From Klebsiella variicola (GTDB lineage Bacteria > Pseudomonadota > Gammaproteobacteria > Enterobacterales > Enterobacteriaceae): a stretch of 64,000 nucleotides of DNA. The notes below the pieces were generated by a model. That model was not told the origin of the DNA. It worked only from the letters and a program-made list of their open reading frames with translations, and did not search any database. This document shows, one piece after another, positions 32,387-42,740 of the stretch (positions within the stretch are counted from its first letter, which is position 1; every line of letters begins with the position of its first letter). The translations under genes and the position numbers were made by a program. The stretch lies in assembly GCF_000828055.2 (NCBI RefSeq), contig NZ_CP010523.2, positions 930,001 through 994,000 of the forward strand, written 5' to 3'.

Positions 32387-32543
32387 ACCGACAGGTTCGA
32401 CACCAGTTTGGTGTCAGGGAAGGGGGTGTAAATCCCCCGCAGCCCCCGCTGCTGTGATGCTGACGACCCCGCAAAAACCACTGATCGAAAGATTGGGAAG
32501 GGCGGGCGAGAACGAGGCTAAGCCAGAAGACCTGCCTGCCGGT
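32387..32543 (+). ncRNA. Cobalamin riboswitch (aptamer) of the cob operon
   Basis: All hallmarks of the B12 aptamer are present in order: ACCG at 32387 pairing with CGGT at 32540 as a closing stem, the CACCAGTTTGGTG hairpin, the AGGGAAGGGGGTG/CCCCC stem, GCAGCCCCCGCTGCTGTGA core, GGGAAGGGCGGGCGAG, and the B12 box AGCCAGAAGACCTGCC at 32521-32536. It would let adenosylcobalamin shut off expression of cbiA and the following genes. The leader continues to the cbiA start at 32647. Confidence 0.95.
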
Positions 32544-32587
32544 AACTGACCAACAACTTCGGTGGGAAGTGGGTGGCTTAGCGGTGC

Positions 32588-32630
32588 GTGGTCGCAGGAC
32601 CAGGCATGCGCGCAGCTATACCCCGACCAC
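32588..32630 (+). promoter_or_regulatory. Hairpin next to cbiA ribosome-binding site (expression platform)
   Basis: GTGGTCG (32588-32594) and CGACCAC (32624-32630) form a perfect 7-bp stem, immediately followed by the AGGACAGGG ribosome-binding region and the ATG at 32647. There is no U-tract, so control is more likely on translation than on termination, as in the Salmonella cob leader. Pairing of its loop with the aptamer is inferred, not shown. Confidence 0.55.
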
Positions 32631-32646
32631 CTGAACAGGACAGGGT

Positions 32647-34023
32647 ATGGCAACCAGGCGTGCGTTTATTCTTGCGGGTACCGGCAGCGGTTGTGGCAAA
32701 ACCACCGTTACGCTTGGCCTGCTCAGCTTGCTCCAACAGCGCGGTTTGCGGGTGCAACCCTGTAAAGTGGGGCCAGACTACCTGGACACCGCCTGGCACA
32801 CCGCCATCAGCGGCGTCGCCTCCCGCAATCTCGACAGCTTTATGCTTCCCGCCCCGATACTCAACGCGCTGTTTGCCGAACAACTGCAGCAGGCCGACAT
32901 CGCGGTTATCGAAGGGGTGATGGGCCTGTATGACGGCTACGGCATCGACCCCAACTACTGCAGCAGCGCGGCGATGGCTAAACAGCTTGGCTGCCCGGTG
33001 ATTTTGCTGGTGGATGGCAAAGCGGTGTCGACTTCCATCGCCGCCACGGTGATGGGCTTTCAACACTTTGATCCGGCCCTCAACATCGCTGGCGTTATCG
33101 TCAATCGGGTTAACAGCGACGCGCACTTCCAGCTGCTGAAAAGCGCCATTGAGCGCTACTGTCAGGTGCCAGTGCTCGGCTATGTGCCGCGCGTGGAAGG
33201 CGTGGCGCTGCCCGAACGGCATCTGGGGCTGGTGACCGCCCGCGAGTCGGTGGTCAATCAGCAGGCATGGCGGGATTTTGCCAGCCTGCTGGGGCGCACC
33301 CTCGACATAGACCGGCTACTGGCCCTCAGCGAACTGGCCGCCATGCCGGCCGGCGAGTGGGGGGAACCGCTTGCCGCCGACGCCGGCGAAGGACTGACGC
33401 TGGCCCTCGCCGACGATGAGGCCTTCAATTTTTATTACCCCGATAACCTGGCGCTGCTGGCGCGCTGCGGCGTGAAGATGGTGCGCTTTAGCCCGCTGCG
33501 CGATCGCCAGCTGCCGGCCTGCCAGATGATCTGGCTCGGCGGCGGCTACCCGGAGCTGCATGCGGCCGGGCTGTCCGCCAACCATGAGATGCTGGCGCAG
33601 CTTCGCGCGGCGCACCGGCGCGGGGTGGCGATCTACGCCGAGTGCGGCGGCCTGATGTATCTGGGCACGACCCTGGAAGTCACCGGAGGCGAGCGCTACG
33701 CCATGGCGGATATTATTCCTGGACACAGCCGAATGGGGACGCGTCTGACCCGGTTCGGCTACTGCGAAGCGCAGGCGCAGCAGCAGACGCTGCTGGCCGC
33801 TCCTGGCGAGTGGCTGCGCGGCCATGAATTTCATTACTCCGATTTTTCGCCCGCCACCCCTGCCGTACTGGCCTGCCGTAAACAGCGAGACGGTAAGACG
33901 CTCCAGCAGTGGCCGGGAGGATGGCAGTCCGGCAGCGCCTTTGCCAGCTATCTCCATGTCCACTTTGCCCAGCGCCCCACCATGCTCAACCACTGGCTGC
34001 GAGCGGCAAGGAGGGCGCAATGA
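32647..34023 (+). CDS. cbiA: Cobyrinate a,c-diamide synthase CbiA
   Basis: Glutamine-dependent amidation of the a and c side chains of cobyrinic acid, using ATP. The product is 458 aa. The N-terminal ATPase has the P-loop-like GTGSGCGKTTVTLGLL at residues 11-26. The C-terminal class I-type glutamine amidotransferase has its nucleophile in YAECGGLMYLG. First gene of the cob operon, preceded by the B12 riboswitch, overlapping cbiB by 4 nt. Confidence 0.97.
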   Translation: MATRRAFILAGTGSGCGKTTVTLGLLSLLQQRGLRVQPCKVGPDYLDTAWHTAISGVASRNLDSFMLPAPILNALFAEQLQQADIAVIEGVMGLYDGYGIDPNYCSSAAMAKQLGCPVILLVDGKAVSTSIAATVMGFQHFDPALNIAGVIVNRVNSDAHFQLLKSAIERYCQVPVLGYVPRVEGVALPERHLGLVTARESVVNQQAWRDFASLLGRTLDIDRLLALSELAAMPAGEWGEPLAADAGEGLTLALADDEAFNFYYPDNLALLARCGVKMVRFSPLRDRQLPACQMIWLGGGYPELHAAGLSANHEMLAQLRAAHRRGVAIYAECGGLMYLGTTLEVTGGERYAMADIIPGHSRMGTRLTRFGYCEAQAQQQTLLAAPGEWLRGHEFHYSDFSPATPAVLACRKQRDGKTLQQWPGGWQSGSAFASYLHVHFAQRPTMLNHWLRAARRAQ

Positions 34024-34979
34024 CTCTTCTCGCCTGGTGTGTGGCCTGGATACTTGATGTGCTCATTGGCGATCCGCCGCACTGGCCGCATCCGGTGCGC
34101 TGGATAGGTCGCCTGATCACCGTCAGCCAGCGTGTGGTGCGGCGCGTCTGCCATAGCGACCGGGCGCTGCGCATCGGCGGCGGGGTAATGTGGCTGGTGG
34201 TGACCGGCCTGACATGGGGCGTGGCCTGGGGCGCACTGGCGCTGGCGCACAGGCTCCATCCCTGGCTGGGATGGCTGGTGGAGGTGTGGATGATCTTCAC
34301 CGTGCTGGCGGGACGCTGTCTGGCACAGTCGGCGATGGCGGTGGCCCGGCCGCTGCAGGCCGGGGATCTCGCCGAAAGCCGGCATAAGCTCTCCTGGATT
34401 GTCGGGCGCGATACCTCTCAGCTCCAGCCAGCGCAGATCAACCGTGCGGTGGTGGAGACCGTGGCGGAAAACACGGTGGATGGCATTATCGCGCCGCTCT
34501 TTTTCCTGCTGCTGGGCGGCGCGCCGCTGGCCATGGCCTATAAAGCGGTCAACACCCTCGATTCCATGGTCGGCTATAAACACGAAAAATACCGGGCGAT
34601 CGGCATGGTCAGCGCCCGTCTTGATGATGTAGCCAACTTCCTTCCCGCCCGGCTGAGCTGGCTGCTGCTCAGCCTTGCCGCAGTGCTATGCCGGGAAGAT
34701 GGCGCCCGGGCGCTGCGTACGGGCTGGCGCGATCGTTATCAGCACAGCAGTCCTAACTGCGCCTGGCCGGAAGCGACCGTCGCCGGCGCGCTGGGGATCC
34801 GCCTTGGCGGCCCGAACGATTACTTCGGCCAGCGCGTTGAAAAGCCCTGGATAGGCGACGCCGTCCGCGACATCGCGGTGGACGATATTTCCCGAACCAT
34901 TCGATTAATGTGGGTGGCGTCAAGCCTGGCGCTGGCGCTATTTATCGGCGTGCGCTACTGGCTGGTCGGCGCGGCCTGA
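34020..34979 (+). CDS. cbiB: Adenosylcobinamide-phosphate synthase CbiB
   Basis: Membrane protein attaching aminopropanol phosphate (made by CobD) to adenosylcobyric acid. Start MTLLAWCVAWILDVLIGDPPHWPHP (319 aa) overlaps the cbiA stop; the longer open frame upstream is inside cbiA. Several hydrophobic helices, and the conserved AENTVDGIIAPLFF and NTLDSMVGYK segments are present. Directly connects CobD/PduX output to the corrin ring. Confidence 0.96.
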   Translation: MTLLAWCVAWILDVLIGDPPHWPHPVRWIGRLITVSQRVVRRVCHSDRALRIGGGVMWLVVTGLTWGVAWGALALAHRLHPWLGWLVEVWMIFTVLAGRCLAQSAMAVARPLQAGDLAESRHKLSWIVGRDTSQLQPAQINRAVVETVAENTVDGIIAPLFFLLLGGAPLAMAYKAVNTLDSMVGYKHEKYRAIGMVSARLDDVANFLPARLSWLLLSLAAVLCREDGARALRTGWRDRYQHSSPNCAWPEATVAGALGIRLGGPNDYFGQRVEKPWIGDAVRDIAVDDISRTIRLMWVASSLALALFIGVRYWLVGAA

Positions 34980-34989
34980 GGAGAACCTG

Positions 34990-35625
34990 ATGCAGTACAT
35001 CCAACAACCGCAGGCGATCGAGGCGAAAAGCTTCGACATCATCAGCGAGATCATCGCCGAAACGCGACCGGACTACCGTTTCGCCAGCCCGCTGCACGAG
35101 GCGATTATCAAGCGGGTGATCCACACCACCGCTGACTTCGACTGGCTGGATATTCTGTGGTTTTCTCCGGATGCCCTGATCGCGCTGAGCGAGGCGTTGA
35201 GCCGGCCCTGCACGCTGTATACCGATACCACCATGGCGTTGTCCGGGATCAACAAAACCCTGCTGGCCCGCTTTGGCGGCGAATGCCGCTGCTATATCAG
35301 CGACCCACGGGTGGTGCGCGAGGCGCAAAGCCGGGGGATGACCCGCTCGATGGCGGCGGTGGATATTGCGGTGCAGGAGCCCGGGGAGAAAGTGTTCGTC
35401 TTCGGCAATGCGCCAACCGCGCTGTTTCGCCTGCTGGAACATCGCGAGACGGCCATCGGCGGCGTGGTGGGGGTGCCGGTCGGGTTCGTCGGCGCCGCGG
35501 AGTCGAAAGCGGCGCTCAGCGAGAGCGGCCTGCCGGCCATCGCCGCGCTCGGCCGCAAGGGGGGAAGCAACGTGGCGGCAGCGATTGTGAACGCTCTGCT
35601 TTACCACCTGCGGGAGGCGCAATGA
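34990..35625 (+). CDS. cbiC: Precorrin-8X (cobalt-precorrin-8) methylmutase CbiC
   Basis: Moves a methyl group from C-11 to C-12 to form cobyrinate. The product is 211 aa, starting [21 protein letters not shown], with the catalytic histidine in [15 protein letters not shown] lies upstream. Overlaps the cbiD start by 4 nt. Confidence 0.96.
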   Translation: MQYIQQPQAIEAKSFDIISEIIAETRPDYRFASPLHEAIIKRVIHTTADFDWLDILWFSPDALIALSEALSRPCTLYTDTTMALSGINKTLLARFGGECRCYISDPRVVREAQSRGMTRSMAAVDIAVQEPGEKVFVFGNAPTALFRLLEHRETAIGGVVGVPVGFVGAAESKAALSESGLPAIAALGRKGGSNVAAAIVNALLYHLREAQ

Positions 35626-36761
35626 GCGATCAGACCTTTGACGCCCCGGTGTGGCATCACGGCAAAGCGCTGCGCAAGGGCTACACCACCGGCTCCTGCG
35701 CCACGGCGGCGGCAAAAGTGGCGGCGCTGATGGTGATGCGCCAGCATCTGATCCACCAGGTCTCGATCGTCACCCCCTCCGGCGTCACCCTGTGCCTGAA
35801 CGTCGAGTCTCCGCACGTCGAAGGGCAGCAGGCGGTCGCCGCGATCCGTAAAGACGGCGGCGATGATGTCGACGCCACCCACGGCATGCTGATTTTTGCC
35901 CGGGTGACCCTCAATGACAGCGGAGAGATTAGCCTGCAGGGCGGCGAGGGCATCGGCACGGTGACCCGCAAAGGGATCGGTCTGCCGACAGGCAGCCCGG
36001 CGATAAACAGTACTCCGCGGCACACCATCGAGACCGCCGTTCGCGAAGCGATTGGCCCTTCCCGTGGCGCGCAGGTGGAGATCTTTGCCCCGGAAGGTGT
36101 ACTTCGCGCGCAAAAAACCTATAACGCGCGGCTGGGGATCCTCGGCGGCATCTCGATTATCGGCACCACCGGGATCGTCACCCCGATGTCGGAAGAGAGC
36201 TGGAAGCGCTCGCTCTCCCTCGAGCTGGAGATAAAACGCGCCGCCGGGCTGGATCGCGTAGTGCTGGTGCCGGGCAACCACGGTGAGCGCTTTGTCCGCG
36301 AACAGATGGGCATCGACCCGCAGATAGTCGTCACCATGAGCAACTTCGTCGGCTACATGATTGAAGAGGCGGTCCGGCTTGGTTTCCGCCAGATTGTGCT
36401 CATCGGCCACCCCGGCAAACTGATCAAAATCGCCGCCGGGATCTTTCATACCCACAGCCATATCGCCGATGCGCGGATGGAAACCCTCGTCGCTCATCTG
36501 GCGCTGCTTGGCGCGCCGCTGCCGCTGCTGACGCTGGTCAGCGAGTGCGACACCACCGAAGCGGCAATGGAGCATATCGACGCCTGGGGATACCAGCGCC
36601 TCTATAACCATCTGGCTGAGCGAATCTGCCAGCGTGTTCTTGAGATGCTGCGCTTCACTCAGCACCCGCCCACCTGCGACGCGGTTCTGTTTTCTTTTGA
36701 TAACCAGGTGCTGGGCAGCAGCCGTCCGCTGGAGGCCATTGCCCGCGAGCTGACATGTTGA
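35622..36761 (+). CDS. cbiD: Cobalt-precorrin-5B C1-methyltransferase CbiD
   Basis: SAM-dependent methylation at C-1 of the anaerobic corrin pathway. The start [20 protein letters not shown] (379 aa) was chosen because it overlaps the cbiC stop and has GGAGG upstream; an open frame continuing 465 nt upstream overlays cbiC. Family signature [15 protein letters not shown] is at residues 20-34. Confidence 0.96.
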   Translation: MSDQTFDAPVWHHGKALRKGYTTGSCATAAAKVAALMVMRQHLIHQVSIVTPSGVTLCLNVESPHVEGQQAVAAIRKDGGDDVDATHGMLIFARVTLNDSGEISLQGGEGIGTVTRKGIGLPTGSPAINSTPRHTIETAVREAIGPSRGAQVEIFAPEGVLRAQKTYNARLGILGGISIIGTTGIVTPMSEESWKRSLSLELEIKRAAGLDRVVLVPGNHGERFVREQMGIDPQIVVTMSNFVGYMIEEAVRLGFRQIVLIGHPGKLIKIAAGIFHTHSHIADARMETLVAHLALLGAPLPLLTLVSECDTTEAAMEHIDAWGYQRLYNHLAERICQRVLEMLRFTQHPPTCDAVLFSFDNQVLGSSRPLEAIARELTC

Positions 36762-37360
36762 CGGTCGTGGGAATGGGCCCGGCGGGGCTGCAGTGGCTGG
36801 CCCCGGCCGCGCGCGAGGCAATCGCCGCCGCCGAGGCGCTGGTGGGCGGCAGCCGCCACCTCCGGCAGTTTCCCAACTTCGCCGGCGAGCGCTTTGCGCT
36901 GGGGGCCGATATGCCGGCGCTGCTGGCGTGGATCGAGGCCCGTACCGGGCGCCACGTCGTGGTGCTGGCCTCCGGCGACCCGCTGTTCTATGGCATTGGC
37001 ACCCGGCTGATTGCCCATTTTGGCCGGGAACGGGTGCAGGTGATCCCCGGCATCAGCGCGGTGCAGTACCTCTGCGCCCGGGCGGGCATCGACATGAACG
37101 ACATGTGGCTGACCAGCAGCCATGGCCGGGCGGTGAGCTTCGATGCGCTGGCCGCCCACCGGAAAGTCGCCATGGTGACCGACGGCCGCTGTGGTCCGCG
37201 GGAGATTGCCGCCCAGCTGACGGCCCGCGGCAAAGGCCACCGCTGGATGGTGATCGGCGAAAATCTGGCGATGGAAAACGAGCGGATCCACTGGCTGCCG
37301 GTCAGCGCCGTGGAGGACGAATATGAGATGAATGCGGTGGTGATCCTCGATGAAAGATGA
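36755..37360 (+). CDS. cbiE: Cobalt-precorrin-7 C5-methyltransferase CbiE
   Basis: Tetrapyrrole methylase fold; methylates C-5, acting with CbiT (the two are fused as CobL in aerobic-pathway organisms). The product is 201 aa. It starts [17 protein letters not shown], with the family motifs [14 protein letters not shown] and [11 protein letters not shown]. Overlaps cbiD by 7 nt and cbiT by 11 nt. Confidence 0.96.
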   Translation: MLTVVGMGPAGLQWLAPAAREAIAAAEALVGGSRHLRQFPNFAGERFALGADMPALLAWIEARTGRHVVVLASGDPLFYGIGTRLIAHFGRERVQVIPGISAVQYLCARAGIDMNDMWLTSSHGRAVSFDALAAHRKVAMVTDGRCGPREIAAQLTARGKGHRWMVIGENLAMENERIHWLPVSAVEDEYEMNAVVILDER

Positions 37361-37919
37361 GCTGTTTTTGCGCGGCGCCCAGGTGCCGATGACCAAAGAG
37401 GCCGTGCGCGCACTGGCGCTGGCGAAGCTGGAGCTGCACCGGGCGCGCCACCTGATTGATATCGGCGCGGGCACCGGCAGCGTCAGCATTGAGGCCGCCC
37501 TGCAGAACCCGGCGCTGCGGGTGACGGCGATTGAGCGTCAGGCCGACGCGCTGCGCCTGCTGGCGGAGAACCGGCAGCGCTTTGGCTGCGACAACATCGC
37601 TATCGTGGCGGGCGTTGCGCCGCTGGCGGTCGCCGACAAAGCCGACGCGATCTTTATGGGGGGCAGCGGCGGCCACCTGACGGCGCTGATCGACTGGTCG
37701 CTGGCGCAGCTGCATCCCGGCGGCCGGCTGGTGATGACTTTTATTTTGCAGGAAAACCTTCATAGCGCCCTGGGGCACCTGCAGCAGTGCGGCATCCACG
37801 AGGTGGACTGCCAGCAGCTGGCGGTCTCCACCCTGGCTACCCTGGGCAGCGGCCACTATTTCAAACCCCATAATCCCGTTTTTGTCATCGCCTGTCAGAA
37901 GGAAGAAAACCATGGCTGA
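37350..37919 (+). CDS. cbiT: Cobalt-precorrin-6B C15-methyltransferase (decarboxylating) CbiT
   Basis: Methylates C-15 and removes the acetate carboxyl at C-12. The product is 189 aa with a Rossmann-type SAM site, [17 protein letters not shown] at about residues 34-50, and [11 protein letters not shown]. Separate from, but adjacent to, cbiE. Overlaps the cbiF start by 8 nt. Confidence 0.96.
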   Translation: MKDELFLRGAQVPMTKEAVRALALAKLELHRARHLIDIGAGTGSVSIEAALQNPALRVTAIERQADALRLLAENRQRFGCDNIAIVAGVAPLAVADKADAIFMGGSGGHLTALIDWSLAQLHPGGRLVMTFILQENLHSALGHLQQCGIHEVDCQQLAVSTLATLGSGHYFKPHNPVFVIACQKEENHG

Positions 37920-38685
37920 GACTTTTGATCCCCATTGCGTGTGGTTCGTCGGCGCCGGTCCGGGCGATCGCGAACTGATTACTCTCAAAGGCTACCGTCT
38001 GCTGCAGCAGGCGCAGGTGGTGATCTACGCCGGGTCGCTGATCAACACCGAGCTGCTGGCCTACTGTCCGCCACAGGCGGAGTGCCACGACAGCGCCGCG
38101 CTGCATCTGGAGCAGATCCTCGACCTGATGGAGGCGGGGGTGAAGGCGGGAAAAACGGTGGTGCGTCTGCAGACGGGCGATGTTTCGCTGTACGGCTCGG
38201 TGCGCGAGCAGGGCGAAGAGTTGACCCGCCGCGGGATCCGCTGGCAGGTGGTGCCGGGCGTCAGCGCTTTCCTCGGCGCGGCGGCCGAGCTGGGGGTGGA
38301 GTACACGGTGCCTGAGGTATCGCAAAGTCTGATTATTACCCGTCTGGAAGGGCGCACGCCGGTTCCTGCGCGCGAACAGCTGGAGGCCTTTGCCAGCCAT
38401 CAAACCTCGATGGCGATTTACCTGTCGGTGCAACGTATTCACCGGGTGGCGGAGCGGCTGGTGGAGGGCGGCTACCCCGCGACCACCCCGGTCGCGGTGA
38501 TTTACAAGGCCACCTGGCCGGAAAGCCAGACCGTCCGCGGTACCCTCGCGGACATCGGCGACAAAGTACGCGACGCCGGGATCCGCAAAACGGCGCTGAT
38601 CCTGGTCGGTCCCTTCCTCGGCGATGAGTATCACTACTCAAAACTGTACGCAGCGGATTTTAGCCATGAATACCGTAAAGCCTGA
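37912..38685 (+). CDS. cbiF: Cobalt-precorrin-4 C11-methyltransferase CbiF
   Basis: SAM-dependent methylation at C-11. The start [20 protein letters not shown] gives 257 aa, the Salmonella length, with AAGGAAG upstream. Tetrapyrrole methylase motifs [13 protein letters not shown] (12-24), [12 protein letters not shown] and [16 protein letters not shown] are all present. Confidence 0.97.
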   Translation: MAETFDPHCVWFVGAGPGDRELITLKGYRLLQQAQVVIYAGSLINTELLAYCPPQAECHDSAALHLEQILDLMEAGVKAGKTVVRLQTGDVSLYGSVREQGEELTRRGIRWQVVPGVSAFLGAAAELGVEYTVPEVSQSLIITRLEGRTPVPAREQLEAFASHQTSMAIYLSVQRIHRVAERLVEGGYPATTPVAVIYKATWPESQTVRGTLADIGDKVRDAGIRKTALILVGPFLGDEYHYSKLYAADFSHEYRKA

Positions 38686-39721
38686 ATCCATTGCCCTGTT
38701 TTGCCTGACGCCCGGCGGCGTGCGGTTGGCAAAACGGCTGGCGGCCATGCTGCCGCTCACCTGCTACACCAGCGAAGCGCTGCAGGAAGAGGGGTTTATC
38801 CCCTTCAACGGCGGCTTTGCCAGCGCAGCCCGCGAGGCATTCAGCAGCTTCTCGGCGCTGATTTTTATCGGCGCCACCGGGATTGCCGTGCGGGTGCTGG
38901 CCCCGCTGGTGAATGACAAGTTCAGCGACCCGGCGGTGGTGGTGATTGATGAGCGCGCCCGGCACGTCATCAGCCTGCTCTCCGGCCATGCCGGGGGGGC
39001 GAATGCGCTGACCCGCTATCTGGCCGGGATGCTCGACGCCGACCCGGTGATCACCACCGCCACCGATGTCAACGAGCTGGCCGCCCTCGACACGCTGGCC
39101 TTCCAGCTGAACGCCCGGATGACCGATTTTCGCGCGGCGGTGAAAACCGTCAACCAGATGCTGGTGAGCGGCAAGCGGGTGGGGCTGTGGTGCGACGGCG
39201 AATTCACCGAGGCGCTAAGCCGGTGCGACCAACGCGGCTTTATCCCGGTAAGCGACCTGGCGCGCTTGCCGGCGCTCGACGCGCTGATCTGCGTCACCCT
39301 GCGCCGGTCGCTGCCGTCGCTGCCGGTACCTCACTGGAAGCTGGTGCCCCAGCGGGTGGTGGCGGGCATCGGCTGTCGGCGCGACACCCCCTGTTCCTTG
39401 CTCTGTACGTTGCTGGATCGCCAGCTTGCCGCTCAGCGTCTTGACCCGCTGGCGCTGAAAGCGATCGGCAGCGTGAGCCTGAAGGCAAACGAGCCGGGGT
39501 TGCGCCAGTTGGCTCACCGCTGCCGGGTGCCGTTCGAAACCTTCAGCGCCGAGGCGCTGCGCGAGCACGAGCACCGCTTTCCAGCCTCGTCTTTTGTCCG
39601 GGATACGGTCGGCGTCGGCAGCGTCTCCGGCCCGGTGGCCTGGCTGCTGAGTCAGGGAAACCTGTCCGGCGAAACCCTGCGTGAGCAGGGCGTGACCATT
39701 ACTTTGGGAGTAACACACTGA
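38666..39721 (+). CDS. cbiG: Cobalt-precorrin-5A hydrolase CbiG
   Basis: Opens the delta-lactone of cobalt-precorrin-5A, releasing acetaldehyde: the ring-contraction step of the anaerobic route. The start [12 protein letters not shown] gives 351 aa, the Salmonella length, and overlaps the cbiF stop by 20 nt. Contains [17 protein letters not shown] and the C-terminal [10 protein letters not shown] segment. Confidence 0.96.
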   Translation: MNTVKPESIALFCLTPGGVRLAKRLAAMLPLTCYTSEALQEEGFIPFNGGFASAAREAFSSFSALIFIGATGIAVRVLAPLVNDKFSDPAVVVIDERARHVISLLSGHAGGANALTRYLAGMLDADPVITTATDVNELAALDTLAFQLNARMTDFRAAVKTVNQMLVSGKRVGLWCDGEFTEALSRCDQRGFIPVSDLARLPALDALICVTLRRSLPSLPVPHWKLVPQRVVAGIGCRRDTPCSLLCTLLDRQLAAQRLDPLALKAIGSVSLKANEPGLRQLAHRCRVPFETFSAEALREHEHRFPASSFVRDTVGVGSVSGPVAWLLSQGNLSGETLREQGVTITLGVTH

Positions 39722-40446
39722 TGTTAAGCGTAATCGGAATTGGCCCTGGCTCGCAGGCGATGATGACCATGGAAGCCGTGGAGGCCCTGCAGGCGGCAGA
39801 GATTGTGGTGGGCTACAAGACCTACACCCACCTGGTAAAAGCCTTTACCGGTGACAAGCAGGTGATCAAAACCGGCATGTGCAAAGAGATTGAACGCTGC
39901 CAGGCCGCCATTGAGCTGGCGCAGGCCGGGAACAACGTTGCGCTGATCAGCAGCGGCGACGCCGGCATCTACGGCATGGCGGGGCTGGTGCTGGAGCTGG
40001 TCAATAAGCAGCAGCTGGACATTGAGGTCCGTCTGATCCCAGGGATGACGGCGAGTATCGCCGCCGCCTCGCTGCTCGGCGCGCCGCTGATGCATGATTT
40101 CTGCCATATCAGCCTCAGCGATCTGCTGACGCCGTGGCCGGTGATTGAAAAACGCATTGTCGCCGCAGGGGAAGCAGACTTCGTTATCTGTTTTTACAAC
40201 CCCCGCAGCCGCGGCCGCGAAGGGCATCTGGCGCGCGCCTTTGCGCTGCTGGCGGCCAGCAAAAGCCCGGACACGCCGGTCGGCGTAGTCAAATCCGCCG
40301 GGCGCAAAAAGCAGGAGAAATGGCTGACCACCCTCGGAGAGATGGATTTTGCCCCGGTGGATATGACCAGTCTGGTCATCGTCGGCAACAAAGCGACTTA
40401 CATCGACAACGGTCTGATGATCACCCCGCGAGGCTACGCGCTGTGA
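39721..40446 (+). CDS. cbiH: Cobalt-precorrin-3B C17-methyltransferase CbiH
   Basis: Methylates C-17 with ring contraction. The product is 241 aa, starting [23 protein letters not shown], with ALISSGDAGIYGMA and RLIPGMTASIAAASLLGAPL. Overlaps the cbiG stop by one base and the cbiJ start by 4 nt. Confidence 0.97.
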   Translation: MLSVIGIGPGSQAMMTMEAVEALQAAEIVVGYKTYTHLVKAFTGDKQVIKTGMCKEIERCQAAIELAQAGNNVALISSGDAGIYGMAGLVLELVNKQQLDIEVRLIPGMTASIAAASLLGAPLMHDFCHISLSDLLTPWPVIEKRIVAAGEADFVICFYNPRSRGREGHLARAFALLAASKSPDTPVGVVKSAGRKKQEKWLTTLGEMDFAPVDMTSLVIVGNKATYIDNGLMITPRGYAL

Positions 40447-41228
40447 ACCACGGCGACGTGCTGGTTATCGGGGGCACCAGCGATGCGCGGGCGATCTGCC
40501 AGCAGCTGGACGCCGCCGGCGTGCGCTACACCCTGTCGGTGGCGACCCCCACCGGCGAGCGGCTGGCCGGCGATATCCGCGGGCGGATACGCTGCGGGCG
40601 CATGGAGTGGCAGCAGATGGCGGAGTGGCTCAGGGCGCAGCGCACCCGCTGGGTGATTGACGCCTCTCACCCCTACGCCGAAGTGGTCAGCCAGAATATT
40701 GTGCGCGCCTGCGCCAGCGTCGGGGTCCTGCTCAGCCGCTATCAAAGGCCGGAGCAGCTGAGCGATCTGCGCCATCCGCTACTTCACGTGGTCGGCGATC
40801 TGAACGAGGCCTGCGTGCTGGCCCGTCGCCTCGGGGAGCGGATCCTGCTGACCACCGGCAGCAAAGATCTGGCGGCCTGGCGGGCGGGACTGGCGGAGAA
40901 AACGTTGCTCGCCCGGGTGCTGCCGGTGCCGGAGGTGGTTCAGCACTGTAGCGATCTGGGGTTTGGCGTCGGGGAAATCTTTGCCCTCTGCGGGCCGTTC
41001 AGCGCCGAATTTAACGCCGCCTTTTATCGCCAGTGCCGGGCTGATGTTGTGGTCACGAAAGCCTCGGGCGCGGAAGGGGGCTATCAGGAAAAAGTACAAC
41101 CCTGTCTTGATGCGGGGATCCCCTGCATCGTCATTACCCGCCCGGCGCCGCTGGTGAAGGGCGATGAATTACTGGAAAGCCAGGCCGATTTCGCTACGCG
41201 GCTGACGCGCTGGCTGTCGGCGACTTGA
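40443..41228 (+). CDS. cbiJ: Cobalt-precorrin-6A reductase CbiJ
   Basis: NADH-dependent reduction of the macrocycle. I start it at the GTG that overlaps the cbiH stop (GTGA), giving (V/M)NHGDVLVIGGTSDARAIC, 261 aa (Salmonella 263). The frame is open further upstream but lies within cbiH. Contains DASHPYAEVVSQN and ILLTTGSKDLAAW. Confidence 0.94.
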   Translation: MNHGDVLVIGGTSDARAICQQLDAAGVRYTLSVATPTGERLAGDIRGRIRCGRMEWQQMAEWLRAQRTRWVIDASHPYAEVVSQNIVRACASVGVLLSRYQRPEQLSDLRHPLLHVVGDLNEACVLARRLGERILLTTGSKDLAAWRAGLAEKTLLARVLPVPEVVQHCSDLGFGVGEIFALCGPFSAEFNAAFYRQCRADVVVTKASGAEGGYQEKVQPCLDAGIPCIVITRPAPLVKGDELLESQADFATRLTRWLSAT

Positions 41229-41238
41229 GGAACAGGAT

Positions 41239-42033
41239 ATGAAAAAAGCACTTCTGGTGGTGAGCTTCGGCACCAGCTATCACGACACCCGCGAGAAGAA
41301 CATTACCGCCTGCGAGCGCGATCTTGCCGCCAGCTGTCCGGATCGCACGCTGTTCCGCGCCTTCACCTCGGGGATGATTATTCGCAAACTGCGGCAGCGC
41401 GACGGTATCCATATCGATACCCCGCTGCAGGCCCTGCAAAAGCTGGCTGAGCAGGGGTACCAGGATGTGGCGATCCAGTCCCTGCACATTATCAACGGCG
41501 ACGAGTACGAGAAGATCGTTCGCGAAGTGCAGAGCCTGCGCCCGCGCTTTCAGCGCCTGACGCTGGGCGTGCCGCTACTGAGCGGTCATGGCGATTATGT
41601 TCAGCTGATGCAGGCCCTGCGCCAGCAGATGCCGCCGCTGGCGGCGACGGAGCGAGTGGTGTTTATGGGGCACGGCGCCAGCCACCACGCCTTCGCGGCC
41701 TACGCTTGTCTGGATCATATGATGGCGGTGCAGGGTTTTCCGGCGCGGGTGGGGGCGGTGGAAAGCTATCCCGAAGTGGACATCGTGATTAACGAACTCT
41801 CCCGCCAGGGCGTGACCGGCGTGCATCTGATGCCCCTGATGCTGGTGGCCGGCGATCATGCCATTAATGATATGGCCTCCGACGAAGACGATTCGTGGAA
41901 AACCCGCTTTAATGCCGCCGGTATTCCTGCCACGCCGTGGCTGAACGGGTTAGGGGAAAATCCGGCGGTGCGGGCAATGTTTGTTGCCCATCTGCAGCAG
42001 GCGCTGAATAACGCGATGGAGAAAGCAGCATGA
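41239..42033 (+). CDS. cbiK: Sirohydrochlorin cobaltochelatase CbiK
   Basis: Inserts cobalt into sirohydrochlorin (factor II), marking this as the early-cobalt, anaerobic pathway. The product is 264 aa, starting MKKALLVVSFGTSYHDTREKNI. Histidines in MGHGASHHAFAAY and HLMPLMLVAGDHA are those expected for metal binding. GAGGAACAGG lies upstream. Confidence 0.97.
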   Translation: MKKALLVVSFGTSYHDTREKNITACERDLAASCPDRTLFRAFTSGMIIRKLRQRDGIHIDTPLQALQKLAEQGYQDVAIQSLHIINGDEYEKIVREVQSLRPRFQRLTLGVPLLSGHGDYVQLMQALRQQMPPLAATERVVFMGHGASHHAFAAYACLDHMMAVQGFPARVGAVESYPEVDIVINELSRQGVTGVHLMPLMLVAGDHAINDMASDEDDSWKTRFNAAGIPATPWLNGLGENPAVRAMFVAHLQQALNNAMEKAA

Positions 42034-42740
42034 GCGGCAAACTCTACGCCCTGAGCACCGGGCCGGGGGCGGCCGATCTGATCACCGTGCGTGCGGCGCG
42101 GATCCTCGGCCAGTTGGATGTGCTGTATGCGCCAGCCGGCCGCAAAGGCGGCGACAGCCTCGCGCTCTCCATCGTGCGCGAGTACCTTGGCGCACACACG
42201 GAGGTCCGCTGCTGCCATTTTCCGATGAGCGCCGACAGCGCGGAAAAAGAGGCGGTGTGGAACGACGTTGCCGCGGCGCTGGCCCAGGAGGTGGCGGCGG
42301 GCAGGCAGGTCGGATTTATCACCCTCGGCGACGCCATGTTGTTCAGCACCTGGGTCTTTCTGCTGCAGCGGATTGGCTGCCCGGACTGGCTGGAGATTGT
42401 CCCTGGCGTTACCTCCTTCGCCGCCATTGCCGCGCGGGCGAAAACCCCGCTGGCTATGGAGCAGCAGTCGCTGGCGGTGATCTCCTGTACCGCGCCGGAA
42501 GCGGACATTGCCGCGGCGCTGCGCCAGCATGACAGTCTGGTGCTGATGAAAGTCTACGGCCGCTTCGCCCGCATTAAGGCGCTGCTGGCGCAGGCGGGGC
42601 TGCTGGATGCGGCGCTGATGATGTCAGAGGCCACCCTGCCGGGCGAGCAGTGCTGGCGCCGTCTGCGCGAGGTCAGCGATGACCAGCCGCTGCCCTATTT
42701 CTCGACCATCCTGGTTAACAAACAGTGGGAGGAGGCGTAA
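42030..42740 (+). CDS. cbiL: Cobalt-factor II C20-methyltransferase CbiL
   Basis: SAM-dependent methylation at C-20. The product is 236 aa with tetrapyrrole methylase motifs [15 protein letters not shown] (8-22), [13 protein letters not shown] and [19 protein letters not shown]. Overlaps cbiK by 4 nt; the stop shares its last base with the cbiM ATG. Confidence 0.97.
   Translation: MSGKLYALSTGPGAADLITVRAARILGQLDVLYAPAGRKGGDSLALSIVREYLGAHTEVRCCHFPMSADSAEKEAVWNDVAAALAQEVAAGRQVGFITLGDAMLFSTWVFLLQRIGCPDWLEIVPGVTSFAAIAARAKTPLAMEQQSLAVISCTAPEADIAAALRQHDSLVLMKVYGRFARIKALLAQAGLLDAALMMSEATLPGEQCWRRLREVSDDQPLPYFSTILVNKQWEEA

Noticed and set aside
35601-36821. 406-codon antisense frame over cbiD
   Set aside because: Composition of a frame shadow (Arg, His, Gln-rich); cbiD itself is clear.
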